Shown one piece after another: positions 20,346 through 33,398 of a stretch of 64,000 nt of DNA. Below the pieces are notes generated by a model. The model searched no databases and was not told the DNA's origin. It worked only from the letters and a program-made list of their open reading frames with translations. Both the position numbers and the translations under genes were made by a program. The stretch's first letter is position 1. Each line of letters starts with the position of its first letter. Source of the DNA: Amphiura filiformis (Eukaryota; Echinodermata; Ophiuroidea; Amphilepidida; Amphiuridae); contig NC_092646.1 of the NCBI RefSeq assembly GCF_039555335.1, forward strand, positions 19,306,029 through 19,370,028, given 5' to 3'.

Positions 20346-22340
20346 ACGCGTGGTAAAAGCTAGACTTCCATGGTATAGCGACAACATCCACCAGGAACGA
20401 CGCGTCAGAAGACGTCTGGAACGCAGATGGCGCAAGACTCGCTCTGTTATAGACTATGATGCACTGCTTGATCAGGAAGACAAAGTTAATAAACTTATTG
20501 TTCAATCTAAGCAGCAATTCTTCACTGAAAAGTGTCTTAGTTCAAATACTAAAGATATGTTCAAGACATTGATTCGTCTTATAAACACATCCTCTCGTGT
20601 CTTGCCGAATCTTGCTAATGACTTTATGTCATTCCTTGTTGAAAAAGTTGAAACAATTAGATCTAACAACACTGTCACAACTGAGAGTGTTGTGGTTACC
20701 AAAGTTTGTGAAAGTAATATGTCTGGTTTTGAATCACTTTCAACTTCTAGTGTTTCCGAAATTATATGTCAAATGTCTAACAAATCATGCTCTTTGGACA
20801 CTCTTCCATCGTGACTTATAAAACAAAATTTACCACACTTGTTATCCATCATCACAAGAATTGTTAACGCATCTCTTGTGTCAGGTGTTTTCCCAGAGAC
20901 ATTAAAACACTCCTGTCCTGAAAAAGACCAATATGGACCCAATGCCCTGAAGAGTTATCAACTTGCTCAATCAACTCAATCAGGCTGTTTCACTCACTGC
21001 TGTGTGAAGCCCTCCTCCAGCATTTTCCATCTCCTTCTGTTCCTAGCCGCTGATGCCCAAGCTGTTGTACTCATGAAGGTGGTGATGTCATCTCTCCATC
21101 GTCTTGTTTGCCTTCCTCTTCTCCTCTTTCCAGTCCTTGGCTGCCATTCTGTAAGTCTCTTCGTCCACCTGTTATCGTCAGTTCTTGATAAGTGACCAGC
21201 CCATCTCCATTTTGTTTCTTTAATCTTTTGCAAGATGTCTTTGACTTGAGTTACCTTTCTGATTTCTGTATGTTGGAAGTTATCGTCCAGTAGCAAACAT
21301 CAAGTGTATTGCCAAAGTTATTGAGAAGGCCGCATCGTGTCAAGTAATTGAGTACGTTGGCCATAACAAACTTGGAGAGACTTTCCAATCTGCTTATAAA
21401 GCTCATCACTCCACTGAGAACGCTCTTCTCCATGTTAGAAGTGACATCTTTCAGTCAATGGGTGCCAACAAGGCTATTCTGCTTGTATTGCTTGACATGT
21501 CGGCGGCCTTCGACACTATCGACCATGCAACTTTGTTAAATAGATTCGCAGGTCGTTTTGGTATCACCGGGCCTGCCTTATATTGGTTCAAATCGTACCT
21601 TGAAGATCGTAGAACAAGAGTGATGATTAACAGTGTTATGCCAGATCAGCATGTTTTCAATTATTCTGTTCCACTCCATTGTAGAACCACAGTGTTTTAT
21701 CATGTATGTACATCCTGTTGGTGACATAATTAGGGAGCATAACTCAAATTTCACTCGTATGCTGATGATACACAATTATTTTGTGAGTTTGACCCTAAGG
21801 TTCCTGGAGATTGTGACCGTGCTCTTGGTGTACTCTCTAACTGTATATCCAAGATAAACGCCTGGATGTATCAAAACAAGCTGCAACTTAATCAAGCCAA
21901 AAGTGAGTTTATAGTAATCGCCACACCAAGAATATTGAGTACATTGCCAGTTATTCAAAATGGAGCTCGGTAACATAACCATTCAAACTACCTCCTCTGT
22001 AAAAAATCTAGGCGTCATATTTGATTCCGCCATGAATATGTCCGACCAGATCAGTGGTCTGTGTAGGAGCGTGAATTTTCATATTCGTAATTTATGGAGA
22101 ATAAGAAGGTTTATTACACAAGAAGCCTGTCATCACGCTGTACGATCTTTGGTCCTGTCTCGAATAGACTATGCCATTTACTATTCGTTACTTTTTGGCG
22201 CCAAGGAAGTCGACCTCTAGCGTATTCAGCGCCTGCAGAATAAGGCTGCGTGGTTGGTATTTGCTTGTGGACGGGACCAAAGTTCGTCACAGCTTCTGTG
22301 TACTCTTCATTGGCTTCCGGTTAAGGACAGATATGTTTAT
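20346..22340 (+). pseudogene. Reverse transcriptase of L2-like LINE, broken
   Basis: Reads in pieces. First comes the linker between endonuclease and RT (RLPWYSDNIHQ, RRRLERRWRKT). A TGA at 20812-20814 falls where the family usually has Trp. SGVFPETLKHS follows, then the nested insertion, then SYRPVANIKCIAK resuming exactly at 21278, and DMSAAFDTIDHATLL. A frameshift lies near 21670, before MYVHPVG. The YADD catalytic box is intact at 21758-21769 after another frameshift, and a third frameshift lies near 21960. After NLGVIFD and a stop at 22218 comes LHWLPVKDRY, after which most of the C-terminus is deleted. It makes no functional protein. Confidence 0.9.
20960..21277 (-). mobile_element. Nested RTE-like fragment with target-site duplication
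   Basis: A 318-bp insertion on the minus strand inside the L2-like RT gene. AGTTATC occurs at both edges (20953-20959 and 21278-21284), and the host frame resumes exactly after it. It encodes the 3' end of an endonuclease-RT protein: KWRWAGHLSRTDDNRWTKRL, WQPRTGKRRRGRQTRRWRDD, ending EEGFTQQ and a stop at 20994. The short 3' tail repeats TTGATTGAG-like units, as in RTE elements. It is heavily 5'-truncated. Confidence 0.9.
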
Positions 22341-22571
22341 TTGTGCTTCTTTTTGATTTTTGCTTCTTGGTTTGTTTGTAATTTTGTATTATTGTAAGGC
22401 GCTGTGATCTCTGTACAGCGCCGTATAAGCATTTGTTAATAATAAATAATAATAATAATAATTTATTATTATTATAGACCAAATTAACACTTATTAATAG
22501 AATGAATACATTTCTTTGATTGAACCAAAATAAATTAAGAAATTACAGACAGTTTCAATTACAGTGAGCAC

Positions 22572-22940
22572 CCCAGCAAACACAAAAACGTTTTAACAAC
22601 GTTTAAAAAATTGTATTTTGGATTTTGGTTGAGGTAAAATGTTTTAATAACATTAAGTTACAAAGGTCAAGAAAATGTTTTAAAACGTCTTGTATGAAAC
22701 ACACTTCAACAATATTTTAAAAATATTTTTAAAATGTTTTTGTAAACTATTTTAGCCAAATATTTTGTTAACACTTAAATAACATTATGTTAGAATATTT
22801 GCTGTAAGTTATCGAACATGTATTTAATGTTATTAAAACGTTTTATACCCTTTATATAACCCGACATTCAAACATTTTCTGACAGCCTTTTATAACCTTT
22901 TGTGAATGATGTATGTCGAAAACATTTTGTGTTTGCTGCG
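22572..22940. mobile_element. MITE of the CCCAGCAAACAC family (unit 2 copy)
   Basis: About 369 bp, left end CCCAGCAAACACAAAAACG, right end TTTTGTGTTTGCTGCG. The interior is rich in AACGTTTT/AAAATGTTTT. The same insertion is in unit 3 (31196-31568) with the same flanks (GAGCACC), so it predates the duplication of these units. Confidence 0.85.
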
Positions 22941-23481
22941 ACACTCCGCTTTAATCTGAACATATGCAAAATCTACTTAAGGATCAATTGCCATCCTACT
23001 TTTCATATTTGTCTTGCAAGCCATCCTTAAATACTCCGTTATATGTATAAATATCACCCAGTATGTGCCCACCCGCGCCTTGATTTGCCAAAGGCATTTA
23101 CATTTAAGTACATCCTTGTTGCTACGTAAACATTAACAAGCAAATTGGCAAACCATATCTCTTCAAATCACCTCGTGTCTCCATCCATGTAATTGCCAAC
23201 ACCTTTGCTATTAAATTAGTTCCAAAGTCTCTGTGAACCTATCAACAAACAGTAAAAAAATTCAATGACTCTGGTATTGATTTACTGTGAACAAAGTGTC
23301 TCTGCTCCTGGCTTCTGCGTGAAAGTCACAAGGCTATGCCCGTTTATGTATACATGTATTTACTTTCGTTTTCACGATTCATACTTGCAGTTGCCAATGT
23401 GCGTGTTTTAATCTGAAGACCCATTAACGCAATATTGTTACTACTATGCTGTGAAGCGCTCTGAACTGTGAAAAAGCACTA

Positions 23482-24357
23482 CAGCCTGTCTGCAAAAAAG
23501 TTGTGCAAGTGAAAAGCGCCCTCTTTGGCAATTAGAAAATACTATTGTGACATGATGCTTGTATCAATGTCAAGGGCACAGTCTTAGCTCTCAAATAAAG
23601 TTTGTTCTGTTCAATTTGCTCTTTTTAATCTCGAGATATGTTTAGTTAACAACGAAAGGGTAAAATCACAATTGTGCCACTTTATTAGGGAATAGGGCTG
23701 TACATGTAAAATCAATGATAGCTGATGTTGATGCGTCTAATGCACTCCCCTTCGGGGCTCGTGCATTAGACGCATCAACACCAACGCTCGTGCATTATTT
23801 TGTCTAATTTCATTAATTTGTCAAAGTTCATGAACTTGTCAAAGTTCATTAACCTATAAGTGTGCAATATTTGTTTGTCTTTTAACATGTCTTGAATGAC
23901 AAAGTGAACAGTATTTACCATGGTAAAATCATTGACATGCACATGTATTTAATTTTACAGCAGAATGTGAAATATTTATTTATCGTTTAATTTGTCGTAA
24001 GTGGAAGAAGAGAATCATTATACCTTTATCATGATAAAACATTAAAAACAATTTTGTATTGTTGTGTAATTGATGCATTCTTTGGATTTCACGAAGGAAC
24101 TCTTGATAAACTTGATGCTATCATTGATTTACATGTACAGCCCTCTTCCCTAGTAAAAGTGGCACAATTGTGATTTTACCCTTTCGTTGTTAAGTAAGCA
24201 TATCTCGAGATTAAAAGAAGCAAATTGAGCAGACTAAACGGCATTTGAGAGCTACGACTATGCCCTTGACGTTGATGTAAACATTATGTCACAATGGTAT
24301 TTTCTAATTGCCACAGAGGGCGCTTTTTACTTGCACAATTTTTTTTGAGACAGGCTG
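23482..24357. mobile_element. Foldback element with 241-bp inverted arms
   Basis: Left arm 23482-23722 and right arm 24117-24357 are inverted copies with scattered mismatches. The outer end is CAGCCTGTCTGCAAAAAAG, and both ends are flanked by TA (23480-23481, 24358-24359), consistent with a TA target. The centre has no transposase. A 19-bp perfect hairpin lies just inside the left arm. Confidence 0.85.
23727..23779. repeat. Perfect 19-bp hairpin inside the foldback element
   Basis: GTTGATGCGTCTAATGCAC (23727-23745) and its exact reverse complement (23761-23779), with a 15-base loop that itself holds CCCCTTCGGGG. Confidence 0.95.
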
Positions 24358-25655
24358 TATAGAAATGTTTTAGTATGTATGTATATGTACTTATTTTATG
24401 TTATGAAATGTGGACCAGATTATACCATTTGACCCTATTGTCTGTTAAGTTGAAATCCGTAATCAACGGGGTCGTGTGGCTTGCAATTCGAGAAATGATT
24501 GACATCAATGGCTTATATTACTTTCTAAACGTGACATGGACTTCCAACAGGCCTTCTAAAATAGTCAATAAAATTACTTCATGCATAAACATAATCGCTC
24601 GCATAGTGATGAAAGTGCTTCATAAATTCTCATCTGTTTTCTTATCACAGACTTTTAAATGTCGATTTTTTTTAATTGTTCCTCTCTGTCTATGGCGGCC
24701 AACTTTCTTCTCGATCTTGTGCAACTTTTTTCAACGTCCTCTCTTTCTGTTGGTTACTTTACTTCTGTTCCTCCCTACCTGTTCAGATTTTAGAAGGAAA
24801 ACAGTAAATCAGAACAATTTTCAAAGAGGTATACTAGTGATTGTATCGTCGATTTGGCTTTCTCTAGGGAATGGCGTCAGTGCATGCTCCAGTGGACTTT
24901 ACATTAAATCGTTCGCGTGGAATCAACGAACACGCGAGATCAAAGGTGGTGCATCTGTACATGCGCGAATTAACCGCGACAAAGTACTGACGTCACTGTC
25001 TGGAGAAAGACAAGTGGACTATAATGCATTTTAAGAATTCTTTTTTCAAGATGTACCTTTAGTCAGAGCTTTGCAAGCCAAATCATATAGAAATTCCATT
25101 GTAAATAAAGGTAATTGAAGTGCCTGTCCGTGTGTTATATTTATATATCATTACAACTTGTTACCTGTAAAGGCCACATCTATTGTAACCATAGCAATTT
25201 TACATAAATGAACAGGTTTTGAAAATGGCGATGCAAACACATAACATACGATAGAAGCTAAATGATTGAAAGCATGTAAAAAATCTATATTGATCATTAT
25301 ACATAAAAGACGAAAGAATTCTTTCATATCAGATTATACGTCAATGTTTACATTATTCCAACATAAAAATAACCTTGAAACCTTTATGCTGTTATCGTAA
25401 TGGTTATCTGCGAAGGTGTAATAGAACATTATTGAAGAAGGACGATTCGCTCCTGGCCGCCATTGAATAGGACACCTGCTGCAAATACCTAGAAGTGGTC
25501 TTTGAATACGGCAGAGTTATCACAAATATTCAATGAAACATTTAAAAAGAATGTGAAAGACCTTTATAAATGAATGTAATGATAGCATTACCATGCGGTT
25601 AAAGAATCCATAGAATGTTTGTATTATTTGAAATATATAGTTGTCAAGATTGTGT

Positions 25656-28350
25656 TTTATGTTTGTCTAGTCTGTCGGGGTGATATTGTTATGTGCTGGG
25701 TATTAGATGAGTGTGCTTGATGATATTGACAACGTTATTTTGTGGGGTCATTCAGAGACAGGAAAGTTTACCTTGATGCTAGACTTGTCGACAGTAGTAT
25801 AATACAATGGTATCAGTAGGGAGTGGTTGCGCGTGTGAGTAGTGTTTACGTGTGGTCCGGGCATATGTTCTTAGCTTTTGGCGGAAGTGGTGTGGGCTGG
25901 CAGACGTATTTATGCGTGATGATATTGAACAAAGTTTATTTGTGAGGACATCCAGCGACATTTATATAATGGCGAGAGCACTATCGTCATGTTTTAAATG
26001 GTCATGCTGTGTGCCGGGTGTGGTGCGTTGGTGGGTATCTGTGGTTGTGTGTCTGTTGTGGGACGTTAATTTGGTGGTGTGTGAGGGTGATCATGATTCA
26101 TGGACAAGACCTTTTTGATTCACTTTAAAATATGGCACCACTTGAGATGTGCTTAAAGGCTTGAATTTGTAAATGACATAAAACAATTTGAATGAAAGCT
26201 AACCTAGGGACTTTATCTTCGGGAATATTTAAAAACATTACACAATATGTGATTCACTTAGACCAGCGTTAGCAATTTTGACAATTCAGTTACCACAGAG
26301 TTGTATCATTATAACATCATTACCAAGTATTCTTCAGGTTAACTTTTCCTTGTATTTACTATATTAAGTTTCTGTTATTGCTTATGTTTGACAATATTTT
26401 AAGTTGAAACCATTCAGACCAAATCAGATTGCGTCGCTAAAATTAAGTAGTTTTTCTGCTACAAACCATATCACGAAATATAGTCCTTATAACTACGCTT
26501 TCAGCGAATTGTGATGAAGCTAGAGTAATAATGTTGACTTATACATTAATCGTATGACAATCTATGCTTTTATTCTGGTCTTATTAGAACATTTTAGTAA
26601 ATTTAATATCACGTGACATCACCGAAATGAAGCTAACATCGTTAAGGTTTTCTGATATCACAATTTGATTGCATTCACGTCAGATTAAAGGTAGTTATAC
26701 GCCCTGAATCGTGATAAAAATGATTAGAATTCACTTTTCATGATATTGTCCTCATATTACACGGTCCTCCACTCTTATTTTCTCCAACCATCTCGGGGGA
26801 ATTCGCAGCGTGATATCTTGCTACATCGACCGCATTTAGAAAATAATTATTTCATCGAGAAAATTGAACACATGATGATAACTGTGAAAAGCCAAGGATC
26901 AATTGAACGAGCTCTTGGCATCTTGTTAGACTGAGTGACTGAAAATTTGATATGAACATGTATGATTATTTCAACAACGTAAAAGTTGTCTGTGTTATTA
27001 ACTGTCTCTAAATGATACTCTACTATAATTGCTAGAATTTTGCGTGCTTGTTAATATCTCAAATTATAAATCATATATGAAAATATCTCGAGGAACAAAA
27101 TAGATTAAGCTGTTTGATGTCCTCGTTTTCCTGTCATAATTTAAATGGAGTATTGATATAAATTATTGAGAATATTTTAAACGATTATGCTTGCCAAGAC
27201 TATGTTTCGTTAGTATTTGAATCTGGAATTCAGGATTCAATGATCTAAATATAATTATATATTGTTAATACTGTTGATTTTTATGCGTAATGTTCAAGTA
27301 ATGTGAGTGTGAAAGAAAACGAAATAGATAACGTGCTGCCATTTTAATCTCTGGCAGTGCTAGTTACTAGTGCTACTTGTTTTTACCTTGTAAAAGGGGA
27401 TGTTTTTATGCTCCCGAAACGTCGGATGTTTTGTCTTTTTAACCCTAAATTTTGGATGTTGTTGTACATATTAAACAGTTTTTAACATTTATTTTCCTTG
27501 GTTATGTACACTACTTGAATCTTTTTAAGATCCATTCAAAGTTTCCCTGCTGGTCAGTTGGTACTGTTTTAGTTTGCTTTTTTGCTACCATTTTAATGGA
27601 CATAAAGTACAATTACATAATTAAATGTAAAAGTTTTTTAATAAATATTAAAGCTTATTAAAGCTCAATGTGCATAAGTATATTTATCTCAATATTTTTT
27701 GTATTACTTATTCTCTTACTATATTTTTTTTTTTTTTTTTACATTAACAACAAAATTGTTTTAAAAAAATTAAAAAATGGTGTAAGCCCTGAATCGTGAT
27801 AAAAATAATGAGAATTCACTTTTCATGATTTTGTCCTCATATTACACAGTCCTCCACTCTTATTTTCTCCAACTATCTCGAGGAAATTCGCTGCGTGATA
27901 TCCTGCTACATCGACCGCATTTAGAAAATAATTATTTCATCGAGAAAAGTGAGCACATGATGATAACTGCGAAAAGCCAAGGATCAATTGAACGAGCTCT
28001 TGTCATCTTGTTAGCCTGAGTGGCTGAGAATATGATATGAACATGTATGCTTATTTCAACAACGTAAAAGTTGTCTGTATTATTAACTGTCTCTAAATGA
28101 TACTCTACTATAATTACTACAATTTTTTAAGTGATTGATAATATTTCAAATTATATAAATTAGATAAAAATCATATATAAAAATTTCTCGAGGAAAAAGT
28201 AGATTAAGCTGCTTGGTGTCCTCGTTATCTAGTCATAATGTTAATGGAGTATTAGTAAATTATTAGTGCATTTTTGTAGCAGTACTTTAAAGGCCCGTTG
28301 ATTTGCTCATCCGGACGATCGTAAAAGTCATCATTATTCGGATTTTGGTA
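25656..28350. repeat. Paired block Q, copy 1
   Basis: Matches 38838-41493 at high identity over most of its length, with small indels. It contains an internal 1085-bp direct duplication (26701 onward repeats from 27786). No credible gene: the two 64-codon frames starting MILSSYY at 26740 and 27825 are copies of each other. Confidence 0.9.
26701..28260. repeat. Internal tandem duplication, 1085-bp period
   Basis: GCCCTGAATCGTGATAAAAA starts at 26701 and again at 27786, each followed by about 470 bp of similar sequence. The same pair at the same spacing occurs in block Q copy 2 (39838 and 40923), so the tandem event came first. Confidence 0.9.
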
Positions 28351-31195
28351 CCTTTGTCATTGTCATAGATGTGCCGAAAGCCGTGCAATTAGGACAACAC
28401 AAGACATTTACATGAATCTTTAATTAATATGCTGACAGTATATAAATTAGCTACATGTATTTAAATGGTTCTTCGACTTAATATTGCTGTTTTAAATGTT
28501 TGAATGTAGAACACATCATAATACTTTTGTGAGTATAAACAATTATAGCTATCCACAGTTTTATAACAGTAACTTTTGACCTTTAAAAGATTATCAAACA
28601 TCTGCATCTTTGTATATGAAAAGATAAAGATTCGTAAAACTGTATCACTGGATCACAGAAATGGGTTTTAAGACTAACTGCATTTTGTCAAGCTCTTTTA
28701 ACCTTTGAAACGCTTTATAATTCAACATTTTACAGCGAGCTCATTAGGACTCTAATGTGCATTTTACAAAGACATCGCTATTATCGTATAAGTAGATTTG
28801 ACGTTCATATGAAGATTAAAGTGATAGCTTAAGAAAACACATGAAGCATAGTTCATCAATATCGCCGATGGGTACAAGGAGGCAAGTGATTGGAAATTTG
28901 CTCGCTCTAGCACTGTGCAGTAATCGTCACCTCGTCGCACAATTATTAAGCTGAAAGCTGATTCAATTTAAACATTTCTAGGTTTATCCTATAAAGAAAA
29001 TGAAGAAAAAAGTAAACATAGTTGTCTTTTTGACCTAAAGATCACTTTAAAAGGCAATGTTGCATTTGCTCGTCGTACGTACGAGACAATGCGTCATTCC
29101 ATTCTTACTTTATTTTATTTTACATCCAGAGACATTTCGTTTTATCCTATATTTTATCTAGCTGAGTTGTTGTCTGAAGGCCATAACGTATGAACTTTTT
29201 TAATAAATTATAAACTCGAACAGTTATTTTTAAGTATTGGAGTAATGAAGCCGATAAGTTATGCGTCCAAGGTAGTAAGTGATTTACTTTCATTTATCTC
29301 ATTATTTTGGCTTTAATGGCAAAAAAAACCGTTGTTATTAATATTAGCTAATAATACAAGGAATAGAAAACTTTGACGGAATTGTATTGGCAAGCTAACG
29401 AAAGCAATAACAATATTCCATTAACAATATCCAAAAATATTGGAATATTGAGGGCTTAAAATTCTATATAATTTCACCAACAGCTATATCGGGCTATACC
29501 CTCCACCACATGCATGTTTTTTTCGTCAAAAACTAAAGCTTTTGAATCCCCGAATGATGTTGATAATACAGTCATTGAAATCAGCCACCATCCTTTCAAG
29601 CAGTTAATATGTCCGGACGGTATGGTGAGGAAGCTGCCACGCTCTATGACTATATGCAATGATGCCCTTTACACACACCAGGAATTTGTTGATGTTAGGG
29701 CTTTTAGGAAAAGACGTTGTTTTTCTTACTTGCAGTCAAGCATTTGGAGAGCAATAAATCCGTGTTGACTGCCTGGCCATGCTTACTTTGGGTCCATTTA
29801 AATCTAAGCCAAACAAAGGGCAATTTCCTCGCTAGGGTTATTCATCTACCCGTACTTGTTGGTGGTATATAGAAATGCCACCACTTTTTCATTCCCGCTC
29901 TTAAGCTTTTTTTATTTCACGTTTGTCTGAGTCAATGCACCCGATATTTCCTCAATCTGCTTTACTTTATTCGGAGCATTCGTAAGATTAAAGAAAGAGA
30001 GAATTTGTTGAATATTTTACCTTATATCTGCTAATAGGTTTGTTCGTTTATTATCTTGTTTTAGTGCATTATTTTAGATACTGGCATTTGAAAATAATTG
30101 AAACGAATGCACTGATAATAGCACCTTTAAAATTTGAGCTAAATTGTTGTTTTTGCCATCAACCTATTTGTTTTGAATTATTAAGTGTTGATACAGTTGA
30201 GATCCATATTAATCAAAACAGAGCCAGTAAATAATTGTTTCAAAATATTTAGAAGTATGCTATTCTGTGAAATCAACAATGTCAATAATTACATTTTAAA
30301 TCAAACTGCAACTACGAAGTGAAACGAATAGACAAAGTCCCGAATAAGACTAATACGGACCAAAATTGGTTGGTTTTGCGATAATCCGTTCAGACATGCT
30401 CGCAACTGGGAAAGGTTATCTCATTCCAACCTATGCTTTTCATACCAATCCTTTCCCAAAATACAGTTGGTAAAGACCTAAGCTTTCTTCAGTTTGTGAT
30501 GTCAATGATTTGAATAACCTTTTTCGGCATCCTTACTTAGGTTAAACGCAAAGCCGAAATGTTTCACTTAACAACACGGTAATTCAACCTACCTGATATT
30601 TTTTGTATCAATTTCATTTAAATACTAACCAATTTGTTTAAAAAAACGGTCAAAGAAATTATTCTAATACAGATCAAATTAATGGTTAGGTACACACCCA
30701 AATAAGAGTTGTATTTACAACATTATTGCATTATTTATCAACTTCGTTTTCTGAGTAAAATGCAAGCTTAACATGCTTAATTTTTCACACAATGAACTTC
30801 AGTGCAGAATCTATGAATGTTTTGGTTCCAATTTTAAAATTCAGTTCCTATCATGAATGTTGTTCAGCTTTCTTTGGAAATGAAATGTTTGGACTATCAA
30901 CTAGTCATTAATCTCTTCCTGTATTAATTTTCCCGCTTTTGTTCGTCCTTGTGCATTGTGTTTTTAACCCTACTATTGTTTCAGATTACTTATTACGCCA
31001 GCACTCGGTTTCATCCTGCATTACAATTAATATTGCAACAAACATGCTTATTTTCTCAAAACAACACGATTGTGAATGATATGTTGATTTGTATAGGGTT
31101 TTGGAAACTGGATGTGTTTTATTTTTATGATCGACAAAAAAACCCACTTATTAATAAATTAAGAAATTACACACAGTTTCAATTACAGAGAGCAC

Positions 31196-31568
31196 CCCAG
31201 CAAACACAAAAACGTTTTTTAAACACGTTTAAAAAAAGTTACATTTTTTTGGTTTTGGTTTATGTAAAATTGTTTTCTTAACATTAAATGTCGGGTTATA
31301 AAGGTAATAAAAACGTTTTAAAACGTTTCGTATGAAACACAGCAATATTTGTAAAATATTATTTTACAATAATATTGTAAACTATTTTTGCAAACATTTT
31401 TGGCCTAATATTTTGTCAACACTTAAATGACATGTTAGAATATTTGTAGTTGGTTATCGAAAAATGGTTTTTATTGTTTTATACCCTTTATATAGCCCGA
31501 TATTTAAACGTTTTCTGACAAACTTTTATAAACTTTTGCGAATGATGTCGAAAACATTTTGTGCTGCG
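31196..31568. mobile_element. MITE of the CCCAGCAAACAC family (unit 3 copy)
   Basis: Same insertion as 22572-22940. The right terminus has lost TTTG (TTTTGTGCTGCG). Confidence 0.85.
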
Positions 31569-31626
31569 ACACTCCGCTTTAATCTGAACGTATGCATGCA
31601 CATAAACAATAACAAAATCTACTTAA

Positions 31627-32733
31627 GGTGGCTGTGTACTCTCAGACATGCATGTAGTAAAAGTGCAATAACTTTGTAATTATTCGCGCAAAACATATAA
31701 AAGTATACATTTTTATGAAGGCAAGACATCAATAAATCTTAATATAAATACAGATTTGGGGTAAAAACAACAATTTTGAAGAAAATCACAAAAAAGTGAG
31801 TTTTTGGCAATATTTGTTAGGTAAAACATAAAAAAAAAACACTCTTTCCAAAATATTTTATTTTGTTTTTAGCTCAATCTTGAGCCTCCATTCCAAAAAC
31901 GGTTTTTTTATTTTTTGATATTGGCCTTAATTTTTGAGATATTGACCATATAAGGCATCAAAATGAACTTTTTAAAATTCAAAAACGCCTATTTGCACAA
32001 AATGATGCCCAAAATCGGAAATAGACCAAAATATAAAAAATGAGAAAACCGTTTCTTGAGTCGATCATGCTTTTTACGATGATCATATTTGCTTACCTAT
32101 AGATGCTGTATTTATTGAGTTATCGTGTACCTAAATCGTCATTTTACCGAGAAAATGAACATTGAAATAATGGCCGTTGAAGTTTAAAGTGGTCACATTT
32201 TGCACTTTCATCGAATCTCACAGGAGAATGCGACAGTTTTCGTTTTTGAAACTTATATTACGTGAACATCGGGTAAATCCACAGCCCCTTGAGAAGTTTG
32301 AGCGAAATCCATTCATAACTTGATATTTAAATCGGGGAAAGAACTTGAAAAACCCACATTTTATCAGCTAAAACGGAGCCATTTGACCACTAGGTTTTTG
32401 TGAAATCAGTGCTTCCGTGGTGTTTCCATAAGATGCGCCGCGCAAGCAGATAAGCGTCGCGTATACGTCGCGTATTTGTGCGTTAACAAATTGCGCGATA
32501 CGCAACGCGATGAGTTGTTGCGCGCGTGTACCTTGCTGGTACAACAAAGATTTTCTTTCCTTTTCAATTTCAAACACGAGTGGAATAGTGAAATAAAATC
32601 CTTAAAATATTGCAGTTGGAGTTTACAAATCTGGATTTTCATTCCTTGTATTTATAAAAAACATAACAAGGTACAAACATATCATAAAAACTCAATTTTG
32701 AGAAAGAAACAATGGCTAGAGTACACAGCCGCG
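31627..32733. mobile_element. Non-autonomous DNA transposon with TTAA target
   Basis: 1107 bp absent from unit 2. The empty site ACTTAAGGATC (22975-22985) becomes ACTTAA-element-TTAAGGATC here, so TTAA is duplicated (31623-31626, 32734-32737). Termini are inverted: GGTGGCTGTGTACTCT on the left and AGAGTACACAGCCGCG on the right. No transposase frame. TTAA targets are known for piggyBac and Kolobok; the ends do not begin CCC, so I do not assign a superfamily. Confidence 0.88.
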
Positions 32734-33398
32734 TTAAGGATCAATGGCCATCCTACTTTTCATATTTGTCTTGCAAGCCATCCTTAAATACTCCGTTATA
32801 TGTATAAATATCACCCAGTCTGTGCCCACCCGTGCCTTTATTTGCCAAAGGCATTTACATTTAAGTACATCCTTGTTGCTACGTAAACATTAACAGGCAA
32901 ATTTGCAAACCATGTCTCTTCAAATCACCTCGTGTCTCCATCCCTGTAATTACCAACACCTTTGCTATTAAATTAGTTCCAAAGTCTGTGTGAACCTATC
33001 AACAAACAGTAAAAAAATCAATGACTCTGGTATTGATTTACTGTGAACAAAGTGTCTCTGCTCCTGGCTTCTGCGTGAAAGTCACAAGGCTATGCCCGTT
33101 TTATGTATACATGCATTTACTTTCCTTTTCACGATTCATACTTGCAGTTGCCAATGTGCGTGTTTTAATCTGAAGACCCATTAACGCAATAGTGTTACTA
33201 CAATGCTGTGAAGCGCTCTGAACCTATAACATTTTGCACCATTTGACCCTATTGTCTGTTAAGTTGAAATCCGTAATGAACGGGGTCGTGTGGCTTGCAA
33301 TTCGAGAAATGATTGACATCAATGGCTTATATTATTTTCTAAACGTGACATGGACTTCCAACAGGCCTTCTAAAATAGTCAATAAAATTACTTCATAG

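Larger units (their letters stand above)
20346..22460 (+). mobile_element. L2/CR1-like LINE, 5'-truncated and decayed
   Basis: Boundaries come from comparison with unit 3 (GATGTGTT at 31111 continues into unit-specific sequence there, but into ACGCG here). The element ends with the hairpin GGCGCTGT/ACAGCGCC (22398-22422), a common 3' signature of L2-like elements, followed by a TAA-rich microsatellite tail (22437-22475). It contains a decayed RT gene and a nested minus-strand insertion (20960-21277). Confidence 0.85.
19560..25655. repeat. Segmental triplication, unit 2
   Basis: 19560-20060 matches 28440-28940; 20060-20345 plus 22460-22980 matches 30845-31620; 22972-23450 matches 32734-33220; 24400-25655 matches the remainder of unit 3. 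It hosts the L2-like LINE and the foldback element. It is the empty-site reference for four insertions in unit 3. Confidence 0.9.
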
